DNA of 61,593 nt from Bacteroidales bacterium (GTDB lineage Bacteria > Bacteroidota > Bacteroidia > Bacteroidales > GCA-2748055): positions 1 to 61,593 of the forward strand of contig JARGFM010000020.1 of the NCBI GenBank assembly GCA_029210725.1. The letters are read 5' to 3'. This document shows, piece after piece, positions 52,159 through 60,657 of this stretch (positions are counted from its first letter, which is position 1; each line of letters opens with the position of its first letter). The translations under genes were made by a program, and so were the position numbers. The notes beneath the pieces are model-generated. The model did no database searches and was not told the DNA's origin. It saw only the letters and a list, made by a program, of their open reading frames with translations.

Positions 52159-52809
52159 ATGCTTGAACAAAGCGTGACCGAACGTACGAAACAGCTGACC
52201 GAAACAAATACACTGCTATTAAAAGTGCAGAAGGAAAATCTGCAATCGCAGTTCGAAGTGCTTAAACAACAGGTAAACCCGCATTTTCTTTTCAACAGCC
52301 TGAATGTCCTGACCTCCCTGATCAAGATTGATCCCGATCTGGCGGAATCGTTTACCGAGCAACTGTCGAAAGTATATCGGTACGTGCTGGAAAACAAGGA
52401 GAAAGACCTGGTAGCGCTGAGTACCGAGCTGGAATTCCTGAACTCCTACCTCTTCCTCCTGGAAATCAGATTCATGAATAAATTGTTGATCCATATTGAA
52501 ATTGACAAATCCTATAACGATTACCAGATACTGCCCATTGCCATCCAGCTCATTATCGAAAATGCGATCAAGCACAATGTCTTTTCTAAAACTCTGCCAT
52601 TGAAAATGGATATTTTCGTGGATAAGGAGCAGCGATTAAACATTGTAAACAACCTAAATATACGCGAAACAAAACTGGTTTCAACCGGAGTCGGACTGGA
52701 GAATATAAAGCGAAGGTATGCGCTGGTATCCGAACAAAAACCGGAGTTTTTCAAAACCAAAGATCAGTTTATTGCCAGACTGCCTTTACTGAAATCGGAG
52801 AACGAATAA
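52159..52809 (+). CDS. LytS/YehU-type histidine kinase lacking a sensor domain
   Basis: The 216-residue protein contains a short coiled coil (ERTKQLTETNTLLLKVQKEN), the His_kinase motif QVNPHFLFNSLNVLTSLI with the phospho-His about residue 44, and an ATPase end (IENAIKHNVF, TGVGLENIKRRYAL). The usual N-terminal membrane sensor of about 150-400 residues is absent. An in-frame TGA lies 30 bases upstream, and the codons between it and the ATG (…LERINNM) read like kinase linker, hinting that the gene was longer. It is followed after 10 bases by a LytTR response regulator, its cognate partner. Confidence 0.88.
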   Translation: MLEQSVTERTKQLTETNTLLLKVQKENLQSQFEVLKQQVNPHFLFNSLNVLTSLIKIDPDLAESFTEQLSKVYRYVLENKEKDLVALSTELEFLNSYLFLLEIRFMNKLLIHIEIDKSYNDYQILPIAIQLIIENAIKHNVFSKTLPLKMDIFVDKEQRLNIVNNLNIRETKLVSTGVGLENIKRRYALVSEQKPEFFKTKDQFIARLPLLKSENE

Positions 52810-52819
52810 TATTAAAGAG

Positions 52820-53584
52820 ATGAAAGTTGTAATAATAGAAGACGAAAGCTTTGCGGCTTTAAGATTAAAAAAGATGATACTGGATTACAATCCGGAAATA
52901 AACATCGTGGCTGAACTCGAATCGGTCGCCGAATCGGTAAAGTGGTTCAAATCGAACCCCGAACCCGACCTGATTTTCCTGGATATTCACCTGGAGGATG
53001 ATCTAAGCTTTGCCATCTTCGACCAGGTGAGCATCTCAAGCCCTGTTATCTTCACCACGGCTTTTGACGAGTATGCCATTAAGGCCTTTAAGCTAAAGAG
53101 CATCGATTACCTGCTTAAACCCATTGTTCATGAAGAGCTGGCATCGGCCCTGAAAAAGTACAATCAGTTCAGCGGACTGCATACCAGTTCTGTTGATTTG
53201 CAATCGCTTTACAATCTTCTTACCACGAAGGAAGCAAGCTATCGCGAACGTTTCTCCATGGCAGTCAGAAGTAAAATCAAGATGGTGGAGGTAAGCGATA
53301 TAGCTTACTTTTTTGTACTGGATAAAGGGGTTTACATGCGGACTTTCCAGGGAAATACCTACAATGTCGATTTCAATCTGGATAAACTGGAGGAAATGCT
53401 CAACCCGTATTCGTTCTTCCGGATAAACCGCAAATACCTGATTAACATTGCTTCTATCGAAAATATGGTGGCCTACTCCCATTCACGTGTTAAGCTTGAG
53501 ATCAGGCCCAGACCCGATAAAGAGGATGAGACCATCGTAAGTATTGACCGCTCTGCAGATTTCAAGAAGTGGTTAAACCAATAG
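52820..53584 (+). CDS. LytTR-family response regulator
   Basis: The 254-residue protein has a receiver (1-120) with acidic pocket VVIIEDESFAA, acceptor Asp in DLIFLDIHLEDDLSF, T in VIFTTAFDEYAIKAF and Lys in DYLLKPIVHEEL, then a LytTR DNA-binding domain (148-254: KIKMVEVSDIAYFFVLDKGV, FFRINRKYLINIASI). It pairs with the kinase 10 bases upstream. Targets are not visible here; LytTR sites are short and direct-repeated, and no clear pair was found by eye in the nearby gap. Confidence 0.95.
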   Translation: MKVVIIEDESFAALRLKKMILDYNPEINIVAELESVAESVKWFKSNPEPDLIFLDIHLEDDLSFAIFDQVSISSPVIFTTAFDEYAIKAFKLKSIDYLLKPIVHEELASALKKYNQFSGLHTSSVDLQSLYNLLTTKEASYRERFSMAVRSKIKMVEVSDIAYFFVLDKGVYMRTFQGNTYNVDFNLDKLEEMLNPYSFFRINRKYLINIASIENMVAYSHSRVKLEIRPRPDKEDETIVSIDRSADFKKWLNQ

Positions 53585-53646
53585 TCCGAATCATTTCGGG
53601 CAAAAATCAGAAAAGAATGAATGCTGCAATAGGACTGCAAATGCGT

Positions 53647-54515
53647 ATGAAACATATTTTGATCACCGGGGCAAGCGGAAATATCGAGTAGAGGTAATCA
53701 GATACCTGCAAAGAACTGTTCAGCCCAGGAACATCGTAGCCGGTGTCCGTCATATGGATAAAGCCCGGGAAAAACTCAAAGAATTCAAAGAATTAAAATA
53801 TGTCCGATTTGATTTTGAGCAGCCAGATACATTTGAAACTGCGCTTGAGAACATCGACACGGTATTTCTGTTGCGGCCGCCGCACATCTCGGATATCGAA
53901 AAATATTTCAGGCCATTGATCTCGGTGTTGAAGGAGAAACAGATAAAGGAGGTTGTATTCCTTTCCGTTCAGGGAGCCGAACGAAGCAAGGTGATCCCCC
54001 ACCACCGGATCGAGCAACTGATCAAAGCACACGATCTGGACTTTATCTTCCTCCGTCCGAGCTATTTCATGCAGAATCTGACCACCACCCTGCTCCAGGA
54101 TATCCAGGAAAAAAGGAAAATCATCCTTCCATCGGGCAGGGGAAAATTTAATTGGATCGATATTGAAAATATTGCAGAAGTTGCTGCCATGATGCTTTCT
54201 GATTTTTCAACACATAAGAATCAGGCAATCGAACTGACAGGATATGAGAATAAAAACTTCTACCAGGTAGCTGAATTGTTTAATCAAGAAATAAATTTAC
54301 CGGTCAGGTATGTTAGCGTAAATCCCCTGAGGTTCTTCCGGATCAGGAAAAAGGAAGGAATGGTCCGGGGGATGATCGTGGTAATGCTGTTGCTCCACTT
54401 CCTGCCAAGGGTTCAGAAAGAACCAAGCATATCACGCTCTTATGAGCAACTGACAGGAAAGGCACCTTCTAGCCTGCGCGACTTTATTCGCAGGGAGAAG
54501 GAGCTTTTCTGTTGA
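53647..54515 (+). pseudogene. NmrA-like NAD(P)-binding protein with a one-base frameshift
   Basis: From the ATG at 53647, MKHILITGASGNI gives the Rossmann GxxGxxG start, but the frame hits TAG after ATC GAG. Inserting one G at about 53686 restores GASGNIGVEVIRYLQRTVQP and RNIVAGVRHMDKAREKLKEF, which then runs to 54515 (VRFDFEQPDTFETALENIDT, FLRPSYFMQNLTTTLLQDIQ). The repaired protein of about 289 residues would be an atypical short-chain dehydrogenase of the NmrA/QOR2 type. Translation from a later ATG at 53754 would lack the dinucleotide-binding loop and be inactive. Either a real mutation or a sequencing error. Confidence 0.85.
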
Positions 54516-54629
54516 AATTTGCATCCGGTTTATGTCATGGGCAACAAAAGGAAAATACTTCCTTCGGCCGCACACATACCTGTTTTTCTATAAGTCCGGA
54601 TCCGTCTTGCAGGAAAGTAAAAAGCCTGA

Positions 54630-54995
54630 TTAAATTTCTGCGGGTTTTACATGCTTGCAGGGAGTTGTGCCTCCGCATGCAGGTCCTACTGTGCTTGCTT
54701 CCTCCTTGTGAGCTGCGCAGGCAGCCGGATCGCAATTTCCATCCTTATGAGCCATGCAGGTTGCAGGATCACATGCTCCGTCTTTGTGATCAGGGCAGGA
54801 CGCGGGATCACAGGTTGTTGGTTTTTCACCTGTTGAGTGATTGCAGGTCGCCGGGCATGGTGCAGTAACTTCTGTTTTTGTGGTTTCAGATTTGGCTTTC
54901 TTCGGGTCTTTCTTTGATTCTGCAGCATTTACAAACAGAATAACCACAAAGGTCATGATCAATATGCTTCCGATGCTGATTAACAGTTTTTTCAT
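54630..54995 (-). CDS. Periplasmic Cys/His-rich repeat protein, probably metal-binding
   Basis: The 121-residue protein (ATG at 54995; one more at 55001) has an N-terminal hydrophobic segment (LLISIGSILIMTFVVILFVN) that may be a signal peptide or anchor, a Lys-rich linker, then tandem Cys/His units: CPATCNH, CDPASCPDHKDGA, CDPATCMAHKDGN, CDPAACAAHKEE and CGGTTPCKH. The C-x4-C-x2-H spacing repeated about every 13 residues suggests soft-metal (Cu, Zn, Ag) binding. Ten Cys and five His are available. It is divergent from a two-component system (55131-57091) whose sensor also has three periplasmic cysteines, so it may be under that system's control. Confidence 0.7.
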   Translation of the reverse strand: MKKLLISIGSILIMTFVVILFVNAAESKKDPKKAKSETTKTEVTAPCPATCNHSTGEKPTTCDPASCPDHKDGACDPATCMAHKDGNCDPAACAAHKEEASTVGPACGGTTPCKHVKPAEI

Positions 54996-55090
54996 GTTCA
55001 TTGGTTTTAGTTTAATACCATTCGAAAATATAACAAATACGACTGGCTCCGGGTTAAGCCGGGGTTAATTCATGTTATGCTGATGTTAAA

Positions 55091-55124
55091 TTGTTCTCAT
55101 CTATCTAAATACTGTGTATTTTTG
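55091..55124 (+). promoter_or_regulatory. Bacteroidetes-type promoter of the 55131 sensor kinase
   Basis: TATTTTTG (55117-55124) matches the TAnnTTTG -7 box exactly; TTG at 55091-55093 can serve as the -33 element. The predicted start of transcription is at or next to the ATG at 55131, so the message could be nearly leaderless. Confidence 0.5.
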
Positions 55125-55130
55125 ATCGTT

Positions 55131-56387
55131 ATGAAAAGAAAAAAAATCCAGTTAATTCTGCTTATTCTTACAATAACCAGCCTGATTCTGCTGGTTGGGA
55201 TCCAGATCAGCTGGGTATTGAAATCGGCCAGGATGCAGGAAGCCCAGTTCAATCATACGGTCACCCTGGCAATGAACCGAATCGTGGAGAATCTTTCGCA
55301 AAACCAGGACATATGCTCCGAAATGAATAATTGCCTTCGATCAGGCAAATCACACTCCTGTTTCCTTCTTATGAAAAACAGAATGGAATGGGTGTATCTG
55401 GACACGCTGATTAATAATGATCTGAAGTATTACAACATCAACCTCGATTATGAATTTGATATCGTTGAAAAGGGAGCAGAGGTCTCTTTGATTTCAGACG
55501 GGGACACTTATATAAATGATAATCTTGAGAAAGTACTGGAACAGGCCGGGTATGAACTAAGACTCAGGTTCCCGGAGAAAAGTGAATTCATCAAGGCTCA
55601 GATCGGATATATTTTTATTAGTTCAATTGCCTTGCTTTTGCTTGTAAACGGCTCTTTTATACTAATTTATAAATTTTACAAACGTGAAAGGAAACTCACC
55701 GAAAATATCATTGATTTCATAAATAACATGACCCATGAGTTTAAAACGCCTCTGACAAACATCGCATTGGCCAACGGGATGCTTTCAAAGAACGAGATTG
55801 TTGAGAAGGATCAAAAGCTGGCTTCCTATTCCAAAGTCATAAAAAACGAACACCAGCGGCTTAAAGAGAAGGTTCAGGTACTCTTACAAGCCGCTTTATC
55901 AGAAAACGGAAATCCATTCCGCACAGAACAGTTTGATGCTGCATTTGAAATAAAAAATGTCGTTGATACATTTACGGTGCGGATAAATGAAAGAAAAGGT
56001 TCGTTTTCTGTCAATTCTTCAGGTAATAATTTTACTTTATCGGGAAATATCGAAATGTTTCAGGTTGCCATAGGCAATCTGATAGATAATGCAATAAAGT
56101 ATAATAGTAATTCTCCAAGGATAATCATCGACCTGAAATCCGACAGTGAACGTATTTCAATCTCCATTAGCGATAATGGAAAGGGTATCCGTAAAGAAAA
56201 CCTTCCGCGTATTTTCGAAAAATTCTACAGAATCCCAACCGGGGATATCCACGAAAATGAAGGATTCGGTCTCGGTCTATACTTTGTTAAAAATACGGTT
56301 GCACAAATGCATGGGAACATCAGGGTGACAAGCAACATGGATAAGGGTACCACATTTACTTTAGTATTTCCTGTTTCAAAAGGATGA
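55131..56387 (+). CDS. Membrane sensor histidine kinase
   Basis: I start at the ATG at 55131, directly before KRKKIQLILLILTITSLILL; an in-frame upstream ATG adds unlikely residues. The 418-residue protein has TM1 (about 8-28), a periplasmic loop of about 130 residues containing three close cysteines (DICSEMNNCLRSGKSHSCFL), TM2 (about 160-180), HisKA with His in FINNMTHEFKTPLTNIALAN, and HATPase (NLIDNAIKYNS, SDNGKGIRKENL, FGLGLYFVKNTVAQMHG). The cysteine cluster could sense metal or redox state. It shares 4 bases with the downstream regulator (ATGA), forming a classic operon, and is divergent from the Cys/His-repeat gene. Confidence 0.93.
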   Translation: MKRKKIQLILLILTITSLILLVGIQISWVLKSARMQEAQFNHTVTLAMNRIVENLSQNQDICSEMNNCLRSGKSHSCFLLMKNRMEWVYLDTLINNDLKYYNINLDYEFDIVEKGAEVSLISDGDTYINDNLEKVLEQAGYELRLRFPEKSEFIKAQIGYIFISSIALLLLVNGSFILIYKFYKRERKLTENIIDFINNMTHEFKTPLTNIALANGMLSKNEIVEKDQKLASYSKVIKNEHQRLKEKVQVLLQAALSENGNPFRTEQFDAAFEIKNVVDTFTVRINERKGSFSVNSSGNNFTLSGNIEMFQVAIGNLIDNAIKYNSNSPRIIIDLKSDSERISISISDNGKGIRKENLPRIFEKFYRIPTGDIHENEGFGLGLYFVKNTVAQMHGNIRVTSNMDKGTTFTLVFPVSKG

Positions 56388-57091
56388 AACCAGAAGAAAA
56401 AAAAATAAAGATACTTTTGGTTGAAGATGATCTGAATCTCGGATTTCTCCTTGTCGATTTTCTTGAATCCAGTGGATATGATGTAAACCTGTACAGGGAT
56501 GGAGAAGCTGGACTAAAAGGATTTCATTTAAGCCATTTTGACTTTTGCATTCTCGACATCATGCTGCCCCGCATGGATGGATTTACTTTGCTTGAAAGAA
56601 TCAAAGAATCTGACAAGAAAGTACCTGTCATGCTTTTATCAGCCAGATCACTAAAAGATGACAAAATAAAGGGATTCCGACTTGGCATCGATGATTACCT
56701 GACTAAACCTTTTGACGAAGAAGAGCTCTTATATCGCATCAAAGCCATCCTGAACAGAACAAATCTCATTCCGGAAACAAAGAAAGAACTTAAAACAACC
56801 ATGGTAGGCCAGTATGAGTTTGACCAGGCAAATCAGGTTCTAAGGTTTAGGGACAAATGTCAAAGACTCACTCTGAAGGAAAGCAATATCCTGGGAATGC
56901 TTTCCGGTTCCATCAATAATATTGTAAAAAGAGAAGAAATCATGCTGAACGTATGGGGTGACTCTGATTATTATACAGGCAGAAGTCTTGATGTATTTAT
57001 TTCAAAATTAAGAGCTTATCTTAAAGAAGATTCTTCGGCCAAAATTACCACAATCCCAACCGTTGGTTATATACTTGATATAACTGAATAA
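56384..57091 (+). CDS. OmpR/PhoB-family response regulator
   Basis: The 235-residue protein has a receiver (about 8-125) with acidic pocket ILLVEDDLNL, acceptor Asp in FDFCILDIMLPRMDGFTLLE, Ser/Thr in PVMLLSARS and Lys in DDYLTKPFDEEELL, then a winged-helix effector (about 140-235) with RLTLKESNILGMLSGS, EIMLNVWGDSDYYTGRSLDV and FISKLRAYL. The wing ends TIPTVGYIL. It is the cognate partner of the sensor kinase it overlaps. In this context its targets may include the neighbouring Cys/His-repeat gene. Confidence 0.95.
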   Translation: MKPEEKKIKILLVEDDLNLGFLLVDFLESSGYDVNLYRDGEAGLKGFHLSHFDFCILDIMLPRMDGFTLLERIKESDKKVPVMLLSARSLKDDKIKGFRLGIDDYLTKPFDEEELLYRIKAILNRTNLIPETKKELKTTMVGQYEFDQANQVLRFRDKCQRLTLKESNILGMLSGSINNIVKREEIMLNVWGDSDYYTGRSLDVFISKLRAYLKEDSSAKITTIPTVGYILDITE

Positions 57092-57259
57092 GAGGACATG
57101 CAGAAGCTCTCCAAAACCGGGAATATGAAAATAATCTTTGATATAAACGGGCCTGTTTCGACGCCCGGCTAAATCAGCAGGTATTGGAATACCCACTGTA
57201 ATTCCCTGGATCACCCGCATATTGCCAGAAGATCATCTTTTAGGGCTGGTTGAAATTAC

Positions 57260-57277
57260 TTGGCACAGCATTTGCTT
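57260..57277 (+). promoter_or_regulatory. Near-perfect sigma-54 promoter of the 57309 gene
   Basis: TTGGCACAGCATTTGCTT matches the sigma-54 consensus TTGGCAC-N5-TTGCW at every conserved position, with GG (57262-57263) and GC (57274-57275) ten bases apart. The start of transcription would be near 57287, leaving a leader of about 22 bases before the ATG. It shows that sigma-54 control operates in this genome. No TGTAGAA-like palindrome is visible in the 150 bases upstream. Confidence 0.75.
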
Positions 57278-57308
57278 ATGAATTACCAGAACCAATAAAC
57301 TGAACACC

Positions 57309-58556
57309 ATGAAAACAATACACGCCATATATACATTCATAGTCCTCGCAGCAGCCACCATGTTCGTGAGTGCCCAGGACTATCCCGATGAATATCTTGG
57401 TCTGCCGGGAGACAACCTGAACCTCTATGCCGTTATGAACCTTTTCCAGGAAGCGGAGACTCTTGAAAAATTTGAGCAGGCGCTGAATAGTGAAGAACAA
57501 ATGATCAATAACCTGGACCTGAATGGGGACAACCTCATTGATTATATAACGGTTTCTGATTACGTCGACGGGAATGTTCACAACATCGTTCTGCGTGCCG
57601 CCCTGAACCGCAGTGAGCAGCAGGACATAGCCGTTTTCATAGTGGAGAATATGTCGAATGGAGGCGTGCAGATTCAATTGATCGGGGATGAAGCGCTCTA
57701 CGGTCCGAATTACATTGTGGAGCCCATCTATGCAGAAACCCCCAATCCGGGATACACTGGGAAGGCCTACAGGAGCAATGTAAATGTGGTCCATACGACC
57801 TATTATGATATTGCAGCATGGCCGTTGATCAGATATATCTACCATCCCGGATACGTGGGATGGCGGTCATCCTGGTACTGGGGTTACTATCCCTCTTACT
57901 GGCGCCCCTGGAGAGCCCACTACTGGCACTATTACTACGGGTACCACTATCACTGGCACAACCATTACTATACCCACTATCGTCACTGGGATCATTACCG
58001 GAGCAGGCACTACACTACTTACTATCGAAGCAAAGTGCGCGTGTACAGTCCGACCGTGGTCGTAAACATCAATAATAACCGGTACAGGACCACCTATTCA
58101 CGTCCGGATCAGAGACGTGCCGGAGAAAACTATTACGCACAAAGATCCAGCAGCAGACCATCTGTAACAAGTACCAGACGAAATACAAATACTGCGGTCC
58201 AGCGGAGCCAGTCCAGCAGAAGCAGCACGGTCCAGCGGAGCCAGTCCAGCAGAAGCAGCACGGTCCAGCGCAGCCAGCCTGCCAACAACAGGAGCTCGGT
58301 CCAGCGCAGCAGCAGTAATAAAGCTACTCCTGCTGTGCAGAGGAGCACCAGCAGCAGCAGAAGCGGCACGGTCCAGCGCAATCAGCCTAGTAAGAGCAAG
58401 AGTTCTGTCCAGCGCAGCCAGCCCAGCAGAAGCAAGAGTTCGGTCCAGCGCAACCAGCCCAGCAGAAGCAAGAGTTCGGTCCAGCGCAGCAGCAGTAGCA
58501 GCAGCCGGAAGAGTGCAGAAAGCCGCAGTAGCAGCAATTCATCACGAAGAAGATAA
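57309..58556 (+). CDS. Secreted Tyr/His-rich protein with a Ser/Arg repeat tail
   Basis: The 415-residue protein has a signal peptide (ending FVSAQ), a globular N-terminal part (20-150) with an EF-hand-like loop DLNGDNLIDYITVSDY and VHNIVLRAALNRSEQQDIAV, then a Trp/Tyr/His-rich central region (170-260, e.g. YWHYYYGYHYHWHNHYYTHY), and a basic low-complexity tail with nine VQRS/VQRN units. The N-terminal half recalls Bacteroidetes proteins with a BamA-unrelated DUF near an acidic loop; no named enzyme family is recognised. The tail would be strongly positive and disordered and could bind polyanions or the cell surface. It has the best sigma-54 promoter in the window. Confidence 0.8.
   Translation: MKTIHAIYTFIVLAAATMFVSAQDYPDEYLGLPGDNLNLYAVMNLFQEAETLEKFEQALNSEEQMINNLDLNGDNLIDYITVSDYVDGNVHNIVLRAALNRSEQQDIAVFIVENMSNGGVQIQLIGDEALYGPNYIVEPIYAETPNPGYTGKAYRSNVNVVHTTYYDIAAWPLIRYIYHPGYVGWRSSWYWGYYPSYWRPWRAHYWHYYYGYHYHWHNHYYTHYRHWDHYRSRHYTTYYRSKVRVYSPTVVVNINNNRYRTTYSRPDQRRAGENYYAQRSSSRPSVTSTRRNTNTAVQRSQSSRSSTVQRSQSSRSSTVQRSQPANNRSSVQRSSSNKATPAVQRSTSSSRSGTVQRNQPSKSKSSVQRSQPSRSKSSVQRNQPSRSKSSVQRSSSSSSRKSAESRSSSNSSRRR
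58189..58500 (+). repeat. Imperfect tandem repeat coding for VQRSxxS units
   Basis: Nine VQR-starting units of 9-14 codons follow each other; neighbouring units share long stretches such as GTCCAGCGGAGCCAGTCCAG (two adjacent copies) and CAGCCCAGCAGAAGCAAGAG (two copies further on). Variable unit length and near-identical neighbours indicate slippage-driven expansion; the region may be polymorphic in copy number. Confidence 0.8.
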
Positions 58557-58583
58557 ACTTACTGCATATTATCTGCCGCAACG

Positions 58584-58616
58584 AAAGCGTTTAGTATTCC
58601 TGCTAAACGCTTTTGT
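58584..58616. terminator. Hairpin terminator between convergent genes
   Basis: AAAGCGTTTAG (58584-58594) pairs perfectly with CTAAACGCTTT (58603-58613) across an 8-base loop, followed by TGTTGTTTG on plus and, on minus, by a short T-rich run. It lies 28 bases after the plus-strand stop and 30 before the minus-strand stop, so it can serve both. Confidence 0.8.
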
Positions 58617-58645
58617 TGTTTGCTTTTTCCTCTGACTTCAAAGGA

Positions 58646-59398
58646 TCAATCCAGACTGCCGAAGACTTTTTCAAGGAGAGGAGTGACGCGCGCAGAGACA
58701 TTGGTCCTGATTTTCTTTTCTTCATCCTGCACTTTCAGGAACATACCGTCAAGGGCCCTGTTGGTAAGATAATCATCCAGGTCGGTATTCACCGCTTCGA
58801 AGCCGCCCATTTTCCCGACTACCGAAGAGGCGAAGCTGTTCCATCTTCCGGTAAGGGCTTCCCAGGATTCTTTGGTAGAAATTCCACCCAGGATATCCTT
58901 CTCGGTCGATTGCCTGATTTTTGGCTTATATAATTGGTAAAGATCCGCGCGGGTCGTATTGCTGAGGTACTGAGTGGCCGCATTGTCGGGCCCTTTCAGA
59001 ATGGTAAACGCATCCCTGATGGTCATCTGGGTAATGCTGTTCACGAATATAGGAGCTACTTCTTTGGCCGCATCCTCAGCCGCCCGGTTGATCCTCAGGA
59101 TCACATCCTCCACCAGTTTATCTCCTCCCGGAATCCTGCCAAGGTTGTCGATAATGACGGAGGCTTCTTCCGGTAAGAGAATCTTCACGAGTTCGTCCCC
59201 GTAGTAACCATCCACAGCAGAAAGGATGGACGAAGAGTTTTTCGATCCTATTATCAGGGCCTCTTTTAAGCCTTTTGCCACGTCTGCTTCCGTTAAGGGA
59301 ACATCCGCAGGGAGAGATTGCATGAGTGTGTTTAGTTCTGCACATCCTGAAAGTAAGATCACAGACAGTACCGGAATCAATAATCGTTTCTTAATCAA
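58646..59398 (-). CDS. DUF4197 lipoprotein
   Basis: The 250-residue protein has a lipoprotein signal with the lipobox LLSGC and a mature start AELNTLMQSL. The DUF4197 core is evident: DVAKGLKEALIIGSKNSSSI, DELVKILLPEEASVIIDNLG, INRAAEDAAKEVAPIFVNSI, MTIRDAFTILKGPDNAATQY and the terminal LDGMFLKVQDEEKKIRTN. The fold is helical and the function unknown; it occurs across Bacteroidetes and Proteobacteria as a single lipoprotein. It is divergent from the CarboxypepD-like gene at 59551. Confidence 0.9.
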   Translation of the reverse strand: MIKKRLLIPVLSVILLSGCAELNTLMQSLPADVPLTEADVAKGLKEALIIGSKNSSSILSAVDGYYGDELVKILLPEEASVIIDNLGRIPGGDKLVEDVILRINRAAEDAAKEVAPIFVNSITQMTIRDAFTILKGPDNAATQYLSNTTRADLYQLYKPKIRQSTEKDILGGISTKESWEALTGRWNSFASSVVGKMGGFEAVNTDLDDYLTNRALDGMFLKVQDEEKKIRTNVSARVTPLLEKVFGSLD

Positions 59399-59550
59399 GA
59401 CTATTTTTTTTAAAGTAGATAGCTAAAGATATGTGAAATTCTCCAAATATTGCCGGAATTATATGCCACCGGTTTTCGGTGCTCCATGCAATTGAATACT
59501 CTAACCGATCAGCTTTTCATATATTTGAGCAAAAGCTACTTTACATAAGC

Positions 59551-60408
59551 ATGAGAAATACCCTGGTTATACTCTGGACCTTTTTTCTATGCTTACACCT
59601 GAGCGGTCAGCAGGTCGAAGGAAGGATTCTGGATTCGCGCAGTAACATTCCTCTTGAGTATGCCAACATTGGGATCATCGGGACCCGCTTAGGGACCATT
59701 ACGGATCAGCAGGGCGTTTTTCATCTGGAAGCGCCGGGACAGGATCCCGAATCAACGGTACGTATATCCATGATCGGATACAAAACACAAACCTTCACCC
59801 TGGCCGAACTCCGGGACAGTGAAAATCTGATCAGGCTCGAAGTGGATCCCATTCCTCTGGCTGAAGTCAGCATCTCGCCCCTGGGAGAACCTTATAAGAT
59901 AGGGACTACTCAATACAATCGTATAGGAAACTTTTGTGGGTGGGGAGGCTCACGCTTTGGGAAAGGCCATGAGATTGGCACAAAAATGGATCTGGGCGAT
60001 CAGCCTGTTCATATCCGGAAACTCCATGTTCATGTTCACCGCCAGGCCTATGATACCATCTGGTTCCGGTTTCATATCCGAAGTCTGAAAGATGACAAGC
60101 CCTTTGAAGAACTGTTGACCAGCAATGTAATTTTAGCCATTGAAGAGGAAAAAGGCTGGGTAGAACTGTATCTGGATGAATACAGGATCGTGCAGCAGGG
60201 TGAAGTTGCCATCAGCCTTGAATGGCTGAAAATAAGTGGAATTAACGAAGATCGGGCCATGAAAATCAATGACAAGATCACTTCAGAATACCTCCTGTTT
60301 AATACCAAAAAGAAGCAGGGAATCATCTATACAAAATGGGGAGTTGAAGGGAAATGGAACACCGGAAACGAAAAATGCCCGGCTATGCATCTGACAGTAC
60401 AGCGCTAG
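59551..60408 (+). CDS. Secreted protein with CarboxypepD-regulatory-like domain
   Basis: I start at the ATG at 59551 because it opens a signal peptide (MRNTLVILWTFFLCLHLSGQ). Residues 22-100 form the CarboxypepD_reg-like Ig fold seen at the start of SusC-like receptors (VEGRILDSRSNIPLEYANIG, GTITDQQGVFHLEA, VRISMIGYKTQTF). The rest (110-285) is a second beta-rich domain (KLHVHVHRQAYDTIWFRFHI, GEVAISLEWLKISG) with no barrel or plug. Thus it is not a transporter but one of the stand-alone proteins of this type found in Bacteroidetes. Function unknown. Confidence 0.8.
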   Translation: MRNTLVILWTFFLCLHLSGQQVEGRILDSRSNIPLEYANIGIIGTRLGTITDQQGVFHLEAPGQDPESTVRISMIGYKTQTFTLAELRDSENLIRLEVDPIPLAEVSISPLGEPYKIGTTQYNRIGNFCGWGGSRFGKGHEIGTKMDLGDQPVHIRKLHVHVHRQAYDTIWFRFHIRSLKDDKPFEELLTSNVILAIEEEKGWVELYLDEYRIVQQGEVAISLEWLKISGINEDRAMKINDKITSEYLLFNTKKKQGIIYTKWGVEGKWNTGNEKCPAMHLTVQR

Positions 60409-60657
60409 TATTCTGCAAAAGGATTCGTTTATACGAAGCGGTTCGGTGAAGGCGGGTATCTCTTCCACCACTTTACGCCGGAATTATTTTGAAACATGTG
60501 AATCATGTAATTTTTTCTTAAAATAATGTAAGCCATTTCATTATAAAAAGCCGCAACTTTATCTTGCAGATAAAGTCCGAAGCACTCTATACATTTTCTG
60601 GAACGAAAAAACTCTGTAGTGATATTATTTCATCTGATAAATAAGGTAACATAAAAA

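Noticed and set aside
58189-58500. Short direct repeats as a CRISPR or integration site
   Set aside because: They encode in-frame VQRS units of variable length within a single gene.
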